DNA of 64,000 nt, taken from positions 62,001-126,000 of the forward strand of contig NZ_JAQSDL010000084.1 of the NCBI RefSeq assembly GCF_029945895.1. Direction: 5' to 3'. The notes beneath the pieces are model-generated. The model did not search any database. It had not been told where the DNA came from and was given only the letters and a program-made list of their open reading frames with translations. This document shows, in pieces, positions 7,977-16,889 of the stretch (positions are counted from its first letter, which is position 1; each line of letters starts with the position of its first letter). This DNA is from Polaromonas sp. Its GTDB lineage: Bacteria > Pseudomonadota > Gammaproteobacteria > Burkholderiales > Burkholderiaceae_C. A program made the position numbers and the translations under genes.

Positions 7977-10823
7977 ATGTCCGACAACAAGACCGATTAC
8001 CGCAGCACCCTGAACCTGCCCGACACACCTTTCCCCATGCGCGGCGACCTGCCCAAACGCGAAGCCGGCTGGGTCAAGGCGTGGGACGACAAGGGCATCT
8101 ACAAGAAGCTGCGCGACGTGCGCGCCGGCAAACCGAAGTTTGTGCTGCATGACGGCCCGCCGTATGCCAACGGCCAGATCCACATCGGCCACGCAGCCAA
8201 CAAGATCCTCAAGGACATGATCGTCAAGGCGCGCCAGCTCAAGGGGCTGGACGCCGTGTATGTGCCGGGCTGGGACTGCCACGGCCTGCCGATCGAAAAC
8301 GCCATCGAAAAACTCCATGGCCGAAATCTTTCAAGAGACGACGTGCAGGCCAAGAGCCGTGCTTTTGCCACCGGGCAGATCGCGCAGCAGAAAGAAGACT
8401 TCAAGCGCCTGGGCGTGCTCGGTGAATGGGCCAACCCCTACCTGACCATGAACCCCGGCAACGAAGCCGACGAGATCCGCGCGCTCAAACGCATCATGGA
8501 ACGCGGTTTTGTCTACCGCGGCCTCAAGCCTGTCTACTGGTGTTTTGACTGCGGCTCCTCGCTGGCCGAGTTCGAGATCGAATACGCCGACAAAAAATCG
8601 CAGACCCTGGACGTCGGCTTCCCGTGCGACCAGCCGGACAGGCTGGCCGCCGCCTTCGGCCTGAAGAGCCTGACCAAGGACGCCTTCGCCGTGATCTGGA
8701 CCACCACCGCGTGGACCATTCCGGCCAACCAGGCGCTGAACCTGAACCCCGATCTGGACTACGCGCTGGTCGATACCGAACGCGGCATCCTGCTGCTGGC
8801 CGCCTCGCTGGTGGACAAGTGCCTGGAGCGTTACCAGTTGACCGGCACGGTGCTGGCCACCACGGCCGGCAAACACCTGGCGCTGATCAATTTCAGACAT
8901 CCGCTGTACGACGTGAAAGACAGCAACGGAAACCACGGCTATCGGCGCCTGAGCCCGGTCTTCCTGGCCGACTACGCGACCGCCGACGACGGCACCGGTA
9001 TCGTGCACTCCTCGCCCGCCTACGGCGTGGAAGACTTCAACTCCTGCGTGGCCAACGGCATTGCCTACGACGACATCCTGAACCCGGTGCAGGGCAACGG
9101 CCGTTACGTTGACGAGCTACCGTTGTTCGGCGGCCTGAACATCTGGAAAGCCGCACCGATGGTGATCGAGGCCCTGCGCGACGCCGGCCGCCTGTTTGCC
9201 ACGCATGACATCGTGCACAGCTACCCGCACTGCTGGCGTCACAAGACGCCGGTGATCTACCGCGCCGCCGCCCAATGGTTCATCCGCATGGACGAGGGCG
9301 AAGGCGTGTTCACCCAGGACAAGGCGCCGCGCACCCTGCGCCAGCTGGCACTGGCCGCGATCGAGGAAACCAGCTTCTACCCGGAAAATGGCAGGGCCCG
9401 CCTGCACGACATGATTGCCGGCCGGCCCGACTGGTGCATCAGCCGCCAGCGCAACTGGGGCGTGCCCTTGCCGTTTTTTGTCCATACCGCCACCGGTGAA
9501 TTGCACCCGCGCACCATGGAGATCATGGACCAGGCCGCCGCCATGGTGGAGGCCGGTGGCATCGAGGCCTGGAGCAAGGCCAGCGCCGAGTCCATCATCG
9601 GCGCCGACGGTGAACATGGGGCCCCCAACTACATCAAGAGCACCGACATCCTCGACGTCTGGTTTGACTCGGGCACCACCCATTTTCACGTGCTCAAGCG
9701 CAGCCATGCCGAACAGTCGGCCTGGCCGGCCGACCTGTATCTCGAAGGCCACGACCAGCACCGCGGCTGGTTCCACTCCTCGCTGCTCACCTCGTGCGCG
9801 ATGTACGACCACGCGCCCTACAAGGGCCTGCTGACGCACGGCTTCACGGTGGACGGCAAGGGCCGCAAGATGAGCAAGAGCGAAGGCAACGTCGTCGCGC
9901 CGCAGGAGATCTCGGGCAAGCTGGGTGCCGAAATCATCCGCCTGTGGTGCGCATCCACCGACTACTCGGGCGACCTGGCGATCGACGACAAGATCCTGGC
10001 CCGTGTGGTGGACGCCTACCGCCGCATCCGCAACACGCTGCGTTTTCTGCTGGCCAATGTCAGCGACTTCGACCCGAACCAGGACACCGTGCCGCTGGAG
10101 CAGATGCTGGAGATCGACCGTTACGCGCTGAGCCGCGCAGCCCAGCTGCAGGCCGACATCCTGGCGCACTACGAGGTCTACGAGTTCCACCCGGTGGTCT
10201 CCAGGCTGCAGATCTACTGCAGCGAAAACCTGGGCTCCTTCTACCTGGACATCCTGAAAGACAGGCTGTACACCACCGCACCGAAGTCGCTGGCCCGACG
10301 CAGCGCGCAGACGGCCTTGCACCAGATCACCCACGCCATGCTGCGCTGGATGGCGCCGTTCTTGAGCTTCACGGCCGAAGAAGCCTGGCAGGTGTTCGGC
10401 AGTTCGGAGTCCATCTTCATGGAAACCTATGCCGACCTGGCCGCGCCCGATGAGGCCCTGCTGGCCAAATGGACACGCATCCGCGAATTGCGTGATGCGG
10501 TCAACAAGGACATCGAGGCGCTGCGTACCGACGGCAAGGTCGGCTCATCGCTGCAGGCCAGAGTGAGCCTGGAGGTCACCGCCGACGACCACGCCCTGCT
10601 GGCCAGCCTTGGCGAGGATCTGAAGTTCGTCTTCATCACTTCCGCTATTGATTTAATAGCTGGAGACGCACAATCCATAAGGACTGAAGCCAGTTCTGCC
10701 GTCAAATGTGAGCGCTGCTGGCATTACCGCGAGGACGTGGGCCACGACGCCGCGCACCCGACGATCTGCGGCCGCTGCACCAGCAACCTGTTCGGTGCAG
10801 GGGAAGAAAGGAAGTACGCCTGA
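7977..10823 (+). CDS. ileS: isoleucyl-tRNA synthetase
   Basis: Charges tRNA-Ile with isoleucine. The 948-aa class I synthetase has the HIGH motif in [13 protein letters not shown], the KMSKS motif in [10 protein letters not shown], the editing domain between them, an anticodon-binding domain, and a C-terminal zinc finger ([13 protein letters not shown]...CGRCTSNLF). Start [20 protein letters not shown] is the typical family start; earlier in-frame ATGs overlap ribF and lack homology. The linker just before the zinc finger is encoded by an interspersed family A repeat ([18 protein letters not shown]), so this region is unlikely to be structurally critical. The stop codon overlaps the lspA start. 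Confidence 0.97.
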   Translation: MSDNKTDYRSTLNLPDTPFPMRGDLPKREAGWVKAWDDKGIYKKLRDVRAGKPKFVLHDGPPYANGQIHIGHAANKILKDMIVKARQLKGLDAVYVPGWDCHGLPIENAIEKLHGRNLSRDDVQAKSRAFATGQIAQQKEDFKRLGVLGEWANPYLTMNPGNEADEIRALKRIMERGFVYRGLKPVYWCFDCGSSLAEFEIEYADKKSQTLDVGFPCDQPDRLAAAFGLKSLTKDAFAVIWTTTAWTIPANQALNLNPDLDYALVDTERGILLLAASLVDKCLERYQLTGTVLATTAGKHLALINFRHPLYDVKDSNGNHGYRRLSPVFLADYATADDGTGIVHSSPAYGVEDFNSCVANGIAYDDILNPVQGNGRYVDELPLFGGLNIWKAAPMVIEALRDAGRLFATHDIVHSYPHCWRHKTPVIYRAAAQWFIRMDEGEGVFTQDKAPRTLRQLALAAIEETSFYPENGRARLHDMIAGRPDWCISRQRNWGVPLPFFVHTATGELHPRTMEIMDQAAAMVEAGGIEAWSKASAESIIGADGEHGAPNYIKSTDILDVWFDSGTTHFHVLKRSHAEQSAWPADLYLEGHDQHRGWFHSSLLTSCAMYDHAPYKGLLTHGFTVDGKGRKMSKSEGNVVAPQEISGKLGAEIIRLWCASTDYSGDLAIDDKILARVVDAYRRIRNTLRFLLANVSDFDPNQDTVPLEQMLEIDRYALSRAAQLQADILAHYEVYEFHPVVSRLQIYCSENLGSFYLDILKDRLYTTAPKSLARRSAQTALHQITHAMLRWMAPFLSFTAEEAWQVFGSSESIFMETYADLAAPDEALLAKWTRIRELRDAVNKDIEALRTDGKVGSSLQARVSLEVTADDHALLASLGEDLKFVFITSAIDLIAGDAQSIRTEASSAVKCERCWHYREDVGHDAAHPTICGRCTSNLFGAGEERKYA
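10644..10705 (+). repeat. Interspersed repeat family A, copy 3, inside ileS
   Basis: gctattgatttaatagctgg, then agacgca, aaggactgaagcc and agttctgccgtcaaa. It has the same order as the intergenic copies and is translated in the sense direction by ileS immediately upstream of the KCERCWHY zinc-finger codons. Confidence 0.75.
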
Positions 10824-11320
10824 TGACCAAAACCACCTTCGGAACCACCTCCCCCAGCCTGCTGCCCTGGCTGGGCCTGGCGTTGATCCTCCTGATTGCC
10901 GACCAGCTCACCAAGGTGCTGATCCTGGGCTATTACCAGCTTGGGGACGCGACCTATGTCACCTCTTTTTTCAACGTGGTGCGGGTGCACAACACCGGTG
11001 CCGCGTTTTCCTTCCTGGCTTCCGCGTCGGGCTGGCAACGCTGGTTCTTCACCGCCATCGGTATCGCTGCGGCGCTGTTCATCCTGTGGATGCTCAAGTC
11101 GCACGCGGGGCAAAAGCTGTTCTCCTTTGCACTGGCCTGCATTCTGGGCGGCGCCGTCGGCAACGTGATTGACCGCACCTTGCACGGCTACGTGGTTGAC
11201 TTTCTGGACTTCCACTACGCCGGCTGGCACTTCCCCGCGTTCAACGTGGCCGACAGCGCCATCACCGTCGGCGCCATCTGCCTGGTGCTGGACGAATTGC
11301 TGCGCGTGAAGAGAAGTTAG
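10823..11320 (+). CDS. lspA: lipoprotein signal peptidase (signal peptidase II)
   Basis: Inner-membrane aspartyl protease that removes signal peptides from diacylglyceryl-modified prolipoproteins. The 165-aa product has four hydrophobic segments and the conserved boxes [18 protein letters not shown] and FNVADSAIT, with the two catalytic Asp residues in IDR and ADS. ATGA overlap with ileS indicates translational coupling. In many proteobacteria fkpB and ispH follow directly; here they are about 50 kb away (61.1-62.7 kb). Confidence 0.96.
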   Translation: MTKTTFGTTSPSLLPWLGLALILLIADQLTKVLILGYYQLGDATYVTSFFNVVRVHNTGAAFSFLASASGWQRWFFTAIGIAAALFILWMLKSHAGQKLFSFALACILGGAVGNVIDRTLHGYVVDFLDFHYAGWHFPAFNVADSAITVGAICLVLDELLRVKRS

Positions 11321-11493
11321 CCCCCCACGCTGCGCCGCTCCGCGGGTCGCGGCACCTTGCAGGCCGCCGCTCGCCAGAGGCTTCGCTTCTGACGCCTGTC
11401 CAAACCGGCTCAAGCAGGTTAGGAGCTGCAGGCGCCAGCCCCGAGGGGGCGCTGCGCCTGCGGCCCGGCCAAGCCGGTTCCGCGGCCCCGGCT
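11321..11493 (+). repeat. Interspersed GC-rich repeat family B, copy 1
   Basis: Starts gccccccacgctgcgccgct and ends with ccccgagggggcgctgcgcc, then an arm pair ggccaagccgg...ccgcggcccc. The second half (about 11447-11490) is nearly identical to 14540-14591. It fills most of the 269-bp gap between lspA and the Na/Pi transporter gene, which otherwise holds nothing recognisable. Confidence 0.65.
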
Positions 11494-11589
11494 TGCAGGA
11501 GATTGCCATCGTGCTTCCCCGCATCGCCTCCTGAGGCTTCGAAGAATGCCTCCCGGCCAGCGCGCGGAGGTTATAGTGATTCCCAGTTT

Positions 11590-13257
11590 ATGAAGCATCT
11601 GTTGAATCTGCTGGCCGCCATAGCGCTGCTGGTCTGGGGTACCCATCTGGTTCGCACCGGCATCCTGCGGGTGTTCGGGGCCAACTTACGCCATGTGTTA
11701 TCCCACAGCATCGGCAACCGGTTCACCGCCGCCCTGTCGGGCATCGGCGTGACCGCGCTGGTGCAGTCCAGCACCGCCACCTCACTGATCGTGTCCTCCT
11801 TTGTCGGCCAGGGGATGATTGCACTGCCGCTGGCCCTGGCCGTGATGCTGGGCGCCGACATCGGCACCAGCCTGATGGCCGTGGTGTTCTCGTTTGACTT
11901 GTCCTGGCTTTCGCCGCTGTTCATCTTTACCGGAGTGGTGCTGTTCATCTCGCGCCAGACCACCAATGTCGGGCGCTTCGGCCGCATCCTGATCGGCCTG
12001 GGGCTGATGCTGCTGGCGCTGCGCCTGGTGACCGACTCGACCGCAGTGCTGACCTCGAACACGGCCGTCAAGGCCCTGCTGGGCACGCTCAGCAGCGACA
12101 TGCTGCTGGAGATCACGGTCGGTGCGGTGCTGGCGGTGGTGTCCTACTCCAGCCTGGCCATCGTGCTGCTGACGGCCACGCTGGCGGCCTCAGGCGTGAT
12201 TCCGCTGGACGTGGCGCTCGGGCTGGTGCTGGGCGCCAACCTCGGCAGCGGCCTGCTGGCGGTGCTGACCACGGCCCGCTCGGCCATCGAAGTGCGGCAG
12301 GTGCCTCTGGGCAACTTTCTTTTCAAGCTGCTCGGCGTCGCTGCCGCCGCCCCCCTTGTCGGCCTGTGGCTGCGCCATGTGCGCCCCCTCCTCGGTGAGG
12401 CCGCCACCACGGTCGTCCTGTTTCACCTGATGTTCAACGTGCTGGTCGGGCTGGTGTTCATCACCTCGACGCAGGTGGTGGCACGCTGGGTCGAGAAACT
12501 CCTGCCGCGCCCGGTCAAAGGTGCCGCGGCCGGCGGCCGCCCGCACCATCTGGACCCGTCGGCGCTGACGACCCCGTCTCTGGCCATCTCGTGCGCCGCC
12601 CGCGAAGCGCTGCACCAGGCTGACGTGGTGGAAAGCATGCTGATCGGCATGCTGGAAGTCATGCGCCGCAACGACCTGCGGCTGGCCGAAGACCTGCGCA
12701 AGATGGACGACACGGTGGACGAGCTGTATTCGGCCATCAAGTACTACCTGACCAAGATTTCGCGCGAGGCCCTGGGCGAGGAGGAAAGCCGGCGCTGGAC
12801 CGACATCATCAGCTTCACCATCAACATGGAGCAGATCGGCGACATCATCGAACGCGTACTGATCGACATCGAGGACAAGAAGATCAAGCCAGGCCGCAAC
12901 TTCTCGGAAGCCGGCATGGCCGAGATCTGCGAGTTGCACCAGCGCCTGCTCGACAATCTGCGCCTGGGCATGAGCGTCTTCCTCAACGGCAGTGTGCGCG
13001 ACGCGAAAAAGCTGCTCGAAGAAAAAGCGCGTTTCCGCGACCTGGAGCGCGCCTACGCCACCACCCATCTGGGCCGCCTGTCCGAGCGCACCATGCAGAG
13101 CATGGAAACCAGTTCACTGCACATCGATTTGATCAGCGACCTCAAACGCATCAACTCGCACATCTGCTCCATCGCCTACCCCATCCTCGACTCCGCCGGT
13201 GCGCTGGTGCCCAACCGTCTGCGCCAGAGCGCCTTCAGTGATTCCGTCTCCCGCTGA
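11590..13257 (+). CDS. Na/Pi cotransporter family protein with C-terminal PhoU-like domain
   Basis: Probable sodium-coupled phosphate transporter (NptA/YjbB type) of 555 aa. The N-terminal ~310 residues hold the duplicated PNaS membrane domain with the hallmark LVQSSTATSLIVSS repeat motif. Residues ~335-540 are soluble and helical, resembling PhoU (EALHQADVVESMLIGMLEVMRR, INMEQIGDIIERVLIDIEDKK). The ATG at 11590 begins the hydrophobic MKHLLNLLAAIALLVWG segment. A GGAGG lies about 20 bp upstream, farther than usual, and there is no better in-frame start. Phosphate import or efflux cannot be decided from sequence. Confidence 0.88.
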   Translation: MKHLLNLLAAIALLVWGTHLVRTGILRVFGANLRHVLSHSIGNRFTAALSGIGVTALVQSSTATSLIVSSFVGQGMIALPLALAVMLGADIGTSLMAVVFSFDLSWLSPLFIFTGVVLFISRQTTNVGRFGRILIGLGLMLLALRLVTDSTAVLTSNTAVKALLGTLSSDMLLEITVGAVLAVVSYSSLAIVLLTATLAASGVIPLDVALGLVLGANLGSGLLAVLTTARSAIEVRQVPLGNFLFKLLGVAAAAPLVGLWLRHVRPLLGEAATTVVLFHLMFNVLVGLVFITSTQVVARWVEKLLPRPVKGAAAGGRPHHLDPSALTTPSLAISCAAREALHQADVVESMLIGMLEVMRRNDLRLAEDLRKMDDTVDELYSAIKYYLTKISREALGEEESRRWTDIISFTINMEQIGDIIERVLIDIEDKKIKPGRNFSEAGMAEICELHQRLLDNLRLGMSVFLNGSVRDAKKLLEEKARFRDLERAYATTHLGRLSERTMQSMETSSLHIDLISDLKRINSHICSIAYPILDSAGALVPNRLRQSAFSDSVSR

Positions 13258-13275
13258 CCGCGGGAACATGTTGCG

Positions 13276-14496
13276 ATGAATCCCGACGCCCAACAGCTCT
13301 GGCGCGCCCCGCGCTGGGCACTGGCCGCGCTGCTGGCGCTGCTGGGCATGCTCGGGCCGTTTTCCATCGACACCTACATCCCGGCGTTCTCGGGCATTGC
13401 GCATTCGCTGGGCGCGACGCCGGTCGAGATGCAGCAGACGCTGTCGGCCTACCTGTTCGGTTTTGCCTTCATGAACCTCTTTCATGGCGCGCTGGCCGAC
13501 AGCTTCGGCCGCCGCCCCGTGGTGCTGTGGGGCATTGCGATGTTCACCCTCGCCTCGGCCGGTTGCGCGCTGTCGCAAAGCATTGAACAGCTGGTGTTTT
13601 TCCGGGCGCTGCAGGGCCTGTCCACGGGCGCCGGCATTGTGGTCTCGCGTGCCGTGATCCGGGACATGTTCCCGCCCGCGCAGGCCCAGAAGATGATGAG
13701 CCAGGTGACAATTTATTTTGGCGTGGCACCGGCGATAGCGCCCATCATCGGTGGCTGGCTGTTTGTGCACCTGAACTGGCACGCGATCTTCTGGTTTCTC
13801 ACCGGCGTCGGCGTGCTGCTGTGGAGCGCCAACTACCGCCTGCTGCCCGAGACACTGCATGTCTCACAGCGCCAGCCCTTCAATGTGAAACACCTGATGC
13901 GCGGCTACTGGCAGCTGGGTTCGAGCGCGCGCTTCCTGCTGCTGGCGCTGGCGAGTGGGGTGCCCTTCAACGGCATGTTTCTCTACGTGCTGGCGGCGCC
14001 CGAGTTCCTGGGCTCGCACCTGGGGCTGGCGCCCACCGAATTTTTCTGGTTTTTTGTCCTGACCATTTCCGGCATCATGGCCGGCGCATGGGTCAGCGGC
14101 CGCATGGCGGGCAGGGTCGCGCCCAAGCAGCAGATCCGCCACGGCTTTGTCATCATGCTGGTGATTGCGGTGCTCAACCTGGCGGCCAACCTGCTGTTCA
14201 AGGCGCACGTTTCCTGGGCGCTGTTCCCGATTGCCGTGTTCGCCTTCGGCTGGGCCCTGATGGTGCCGGTGGTAACGCTGCTGGTGCTGGACCTCTACCC
14301 CGAGCGGCGCGGCATGGCGTCGTCGCTGCAGGCCTTTATCGGCTCCACCGCCAACGGCCTGGTGGCCGGCGTGATCGCGCCGCTGATCATGCATTCCACC
14401 GTGGCACTGGCGGCAACGTCGCTGCTGATGATGGGTATCGGCCTGCTGGCCTGGCTTTACCTGCATCACCGGTGGCCCGAAATCGGAAGGAGTTAA
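13276..14496 (+). CDS. Bcr/CflA family multidrug efflux MFS transporter
   Basis: A 406-aa proton-coupled drug exporter of the DHA1 (Bcr/CflA) family, inner membrane, 12 predicted TM segments. Visible signatures include GPFSIDTYIPAFSGIAHSLG in TM1, with the Asp-Thr-Tyr conserved in this family, motif A-like GALADSFGRRPVVLWG after TM2, and the motif C region VTIYFGVAPAIAPIIGGWL. It lies 18 bp after the Na/Pi transporter stop and could be cotranscribed. It is followed by a family B repeat rather than a gene on the same strand. Confidence 0.9.
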   Translation: MNPDAQQLWRAPRWALAALLALLGMLGPFSIDTYIPAFSGIAHSLGATPVEMQQTLSAYLFGFAFMNLFHGALADSFGRRPVVLWGIAMFTLASAGCALSQSIEQLVFFRALQGLSTGAGIVVSRAVIRDMFPPAQAQKMMSQVTIYFGVAPAIAPIIGGWLFVHLNWHAIFWFLTGVGVLLWSANYRLLPETLHVSQRQPFNVKHLMRGYWQLGSSARFLLLALASGVPFNGMFLYVLAAPEFLGSHLGLAPTEFFWFFVLTISGIMAGAWVSGRMAGRVAPKQQIRHGFVIMLVIAVLNLAANLLFKAHVSWALFPIAVFAFGWALMVPVVTLLVLDLYPERRGMASSLQAFIGSTANGLVAGVIAPLIMHSTVALAATSLLMMGIGLLAWLYLHHRWPEIGRS

Positions 14497-14594
14497 GGCC
14501 CCCACGCTCCGCCGCTCCGCCGCTGCGCGGGTCGCTGCCCCCCGAGGGGGCGCTGCGCCTGCGGACTGGCGAAGCCAGATCCGCGGCCCCTGCT
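14497..14594 (+). repeat. Interspersed GC-rich repeat family B, copy 2
   Basis: ggcccccacgctccgccgct, then cgggtcgctgccccccgagg ggg, gcgctgcgcctgcgg, and a terminal arm gaagccagatccgcggcccc. It shares both halves with copy 1 and sits between the convergent Bcr/CflA and NUDIX genes, where it could act as a bidirectional structure. Confidence 0.7.
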
Positions 14595-14623
14595 GAATTT
14601 AAAGCTCCCGCGCTGCTGACGTG

Positions 14624-15436
14624 TTATGCCAGCAGCGCGGCCTGGATCAGGGCTGCCTCGAGCGTGAACTCACCGTCGCGCATCTTCTGCAGCAGCTCGT
14701 AGCCGTCCATCAGCGCGAAACACGCGACCTCGCCGTCCTGGTTCACCGGCGTGACACCATCCGGCACGGTGCAGTGGTACCAGTCCAGATATTCCTGCAG
14801 ATAACCGGCACCGCCGCCATCGCGGGCAGGACGGCAGGTGTGGATGCGCCCGCCGTAACGCAGCGCCTGGAGATCGGCCAGATGCAGGCCGGCCTCTTCC
14901 CAGGTCTCGCGCGCCAGCGCGCTGTCCAGTGTGTCTTCGGCAGACACCATGCCACCCATCAGGGTGTCCCAGAGGCCGGGATCGTTGGGTTTGTCGAGGG
15001 CGCGCTGCTGCACCCAGAAGCGTCCGTCGCTCGTCTGCCCGACCAGATGCACGGCCCGCGTGACGATGCCCAGCGGCCGCACCGCCGCCCTTTCCACCGT
15101 GCCCAGCACCTGCCCCTGCGCGTCGGCCACGGCCAGTTGTTCGTCGCGCCAGGCACCTGCCAGACCCAGCTGGTGCAAGGCTGCGGCGATCTGGTGGAGT
15201 CCGGCGCTCAGCTCTCCCTGGAGGTGCCAGCCAGGCTCTCCGAATCGCTCCTCTTTTAATAGCTTCTCGCGCCCGTCCGGTAAGGGCTGGAGCACGATTT
15301 TGCTTAAAAACTCGGGCTCGACCGAGCCGATCACTACCTCGCCCGCCCACAGCGGCACGCGCGGCCGCAAAGGAGGCTGCGTGGCGGCGGCGTGCAGGGT
15401 GCGCAGGTAGTCCGGATCCGGTGTGGGCAATTTCAT
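14624..15436 (-). CDS. NUDIX hydrolase with N-terminal DUF4743-like domain
   Basis: A 270-aa hydrolase of nucleoside-diphosphate-linked substrates. The complete Nudix box GGMVSAEDTLDSALARETWE-EAGL is present (about residues 162-185). The N-terminal half (RVPLWAGEVVIGSVEPEFL...) resembles the DUF4743 domain found in Tnr3/NUDT20-type proteins, which act on thiamine diphosphate analogues, though that substrate is inferred. ATG at 15436 (MKLPTPDPDYL) is preferred over an upstream in-frame start. A family A repeat read antisense encodes LSKIVLQPLPDGREKLLKEE in the N-terminal domain. Confidence 0.85.
   Translation of the reverse strand: MKLPTPDPDYLRTLHAAATQPPLRPRVPLWAGEVVIGSVEPEFLSKIVLQPLPDGREKLLKEERFGEPGWHLQGELSAGLHQIAAALHQLGLAGAWRDEQLAVADAQGQVLGTVERAAVRPLGIVTRAVHLVGQTSDGRFWVQQRALDKPNDPGLWDTLMGGMVSAEDTLDSALARETWEEAGLHLADLQALRYGGRIHTCRPARDGGGAGYLQEYLDWYHCTVPDGVTPVNQDGEVACFALMDGYELLQKMRDGEFTLEAALIQAALLA
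15247..15305 (+). repeat. Interspersed repeat family A, copy 4, inside the NUDIX gene
   Basis: gctcctcttttaatagcttc, then tcgcgcccgtccggtaaggg, ctggagcacgattttgctt. The right half matches the family closely, while the left arm of the core is degenerate. It is translated antisense by the host gene. Confidence 0.72.
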
Positions 15437-15501
15437 GGCCCGTATTACAACGCAAGCCCGTGACAGCTGTCGCACTGGCACCGGGGCCAACGCCGGGTGG
15501 C

Positions 15502-16869
15502 TCAGGTTTTTGCCATCAGGCCATCGAGCCGGCTGTCCCAGCGCGCGCCCGGCAGCGCCGTGGCCAGTGCCGCATCACCCAGCGCAAAAGTGCGGCGCAG
15601 CACCTGGGCCAGCACGGCACGGTAGTCGTGGTGGGCCGGCAGGTCGCGGCCTTCGTTGAGGTTGCCCCGCGCCAGGCCCGTCCACTGGCCGTGCCAGCGG
15701 CCGCCGCTCACACGGTTGCCGATCAGCCACATCGCATTGCCGAAACCGTGGTCGGTGCCGCGGGTGCCGTTTTCCGCCGTGGTGCGGCCGAACTCGCTCA
15801 TGACCACGATCACGTCGCCCGGTTCGGAGAAGTCCCGACGCAGCTGCGCCACACCGCGCGCCAGGTTGCCGAGGTTGTTGGCCAGCAGGCCGGTGACCGC
15901 GCCCTGGTTGGCGTGGGTGTCCCAGCCGCCGGCCGACAGGAAACCCAGGCGAAGGCTGCGGTCGTTTCGCATCAGCGTGCCCAGGTGTTGGGCATCGAGC
16001 TGCAGGCCCACCGGGTCCGGTGCGCCGTTGCTCGCCGCCAGCATTTGCGCGGACTGGGCCTGGGCACCAGCTGGGGTGCCGTCGCGGTCCAGCTGGCGGT
16101 CCGCCATGGGCATGCCAGCCTGACCCATGGCGTTGCGGCGGACGTCGGCAGCGGCTTTTTCGCTGCTCAATTCCTGCGCGCTCTGCATGCGGCTGCCCGC
16201 CCCCTGGCGGAAGGCCCGGCTGATGTTGTCGTCACCGGCATAGAGGTCCAGCAGGGCCTGGCGCGTTTTGTCGTTGGCCAGCACACCGGTGCGTTCGGCG
16301 GCCTGCCCGCGCGGGATCAGCTTGACCGACGCCGGCCCGCCGAGAATCGCCGGGTTGGCCTCGCCCACGCCCAGTGCCGCTGCGGGGCCTTTGGCGCCGG
16401 CACGCAGGCCGGCCACCTGGTTGAGCCAGCCCGGCGCACTGCTGGTGCGCCCGGGCTGTGCAATTTCCATCTGGTACTGCGCGTCGAAGTGCGATCGGTT
16501 TGGTGCAGGCAGGCCGGCCGCCGGAACAAAACCCAGCACACCCTGCTGCCACAGCGGCAACAGGGGCGCCAGCGCCGGATGCAGCGCAAAGGTGTTGTCC
16601 AGCCGCAAGGCGGTTTGCGTACTGCCATCCGGTGCGGCAATCGCGATATTCGGCCGCACGGCGTAGTAGTCGCTATCGGCATAAGGCACCAGCGCCGACA
16701 GACCATCGTAGGCGCCGCGCAGCAAGACCACCACCAGGCGGCCGCCGTCGAGCGAGGTGGTCCCCGGCGCCAGTGCCTGCGCCCAGGCGCCCGCGCCCAG
16801 GGGCAGTGCTGACAGTGCGCCCGCCTGAAGCAGGCGGCGTCGTTGCAGGAAGAACAGATCTGGATGCAT
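15502..16869 (-). CDS. DUF1501 domain-containing secreted protein
   Basis: A 455-aa protein with a Tat-like export signal: FLQRRRLLQAGALSALPLG at the N-terminus, then AWA. The body shows DUF1501 hallmarks: LVVVLLRGAYDGLSALVPY near residue 45-65, GWDTHANQG, and MSEFGRTTAENGTRGTDHG, which relates to the alkaline-phosphatase/sulfatase-like fold. Function is not established for the family. It lies 20 bp downstream of a DUF1800 gene on the same strand. This DUF1800-DUF1501 pairing is widespread in bacteria and implies a joint exported role. Confidence 0.9.
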   Translation of the reverse strand: MHPDLFFLQRRRLLQAGALSALPLGAGAWAQALAPGTTSLDGGRLVVVLLRGAYDGLSALVPYADSDYYAVRPNIAIAAPDGSTQTALRLDNTFALHPALAPLLPLWQQGVLGFVPAAGLPAPNRSHFDAQYQMEIAQPGRTSSAPGWLNQVAGLRAGAKGPAAALGVGEANPAILGGPASVKLIPRGQAAERTGVLANDKTRQALLDLYAGDDNISRAFRQGAGSRMQSAQELSSEKAAADVRRNAMGQAGMPMADRQLDRDGTPAGAQAQSAQMLAASNGAPDPVGLQLDAQHLGTLMRNDRSLRLGFLSAGGWDTHANQGAVTGLLANNLGNLARGVAQLRRDFSEPGDVIVVMSEFGRTTAENGTRGTDHGFGNAMWLIGNRVSGGRWHGQWTGLARGNLNEGRDLPAHHDYRAVLAQVLRRTFALGDAALATALPGARWDSRLDGLMAKT

Positions 16870-16889
16870 GAAAACTCCTCGGCGCGGTG

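Noticed and set aside
9117-10334. Long antisense open frame inside ileS
   Set aside because: Shadow of the synthetase gene; no start context and no protein-like motifs.
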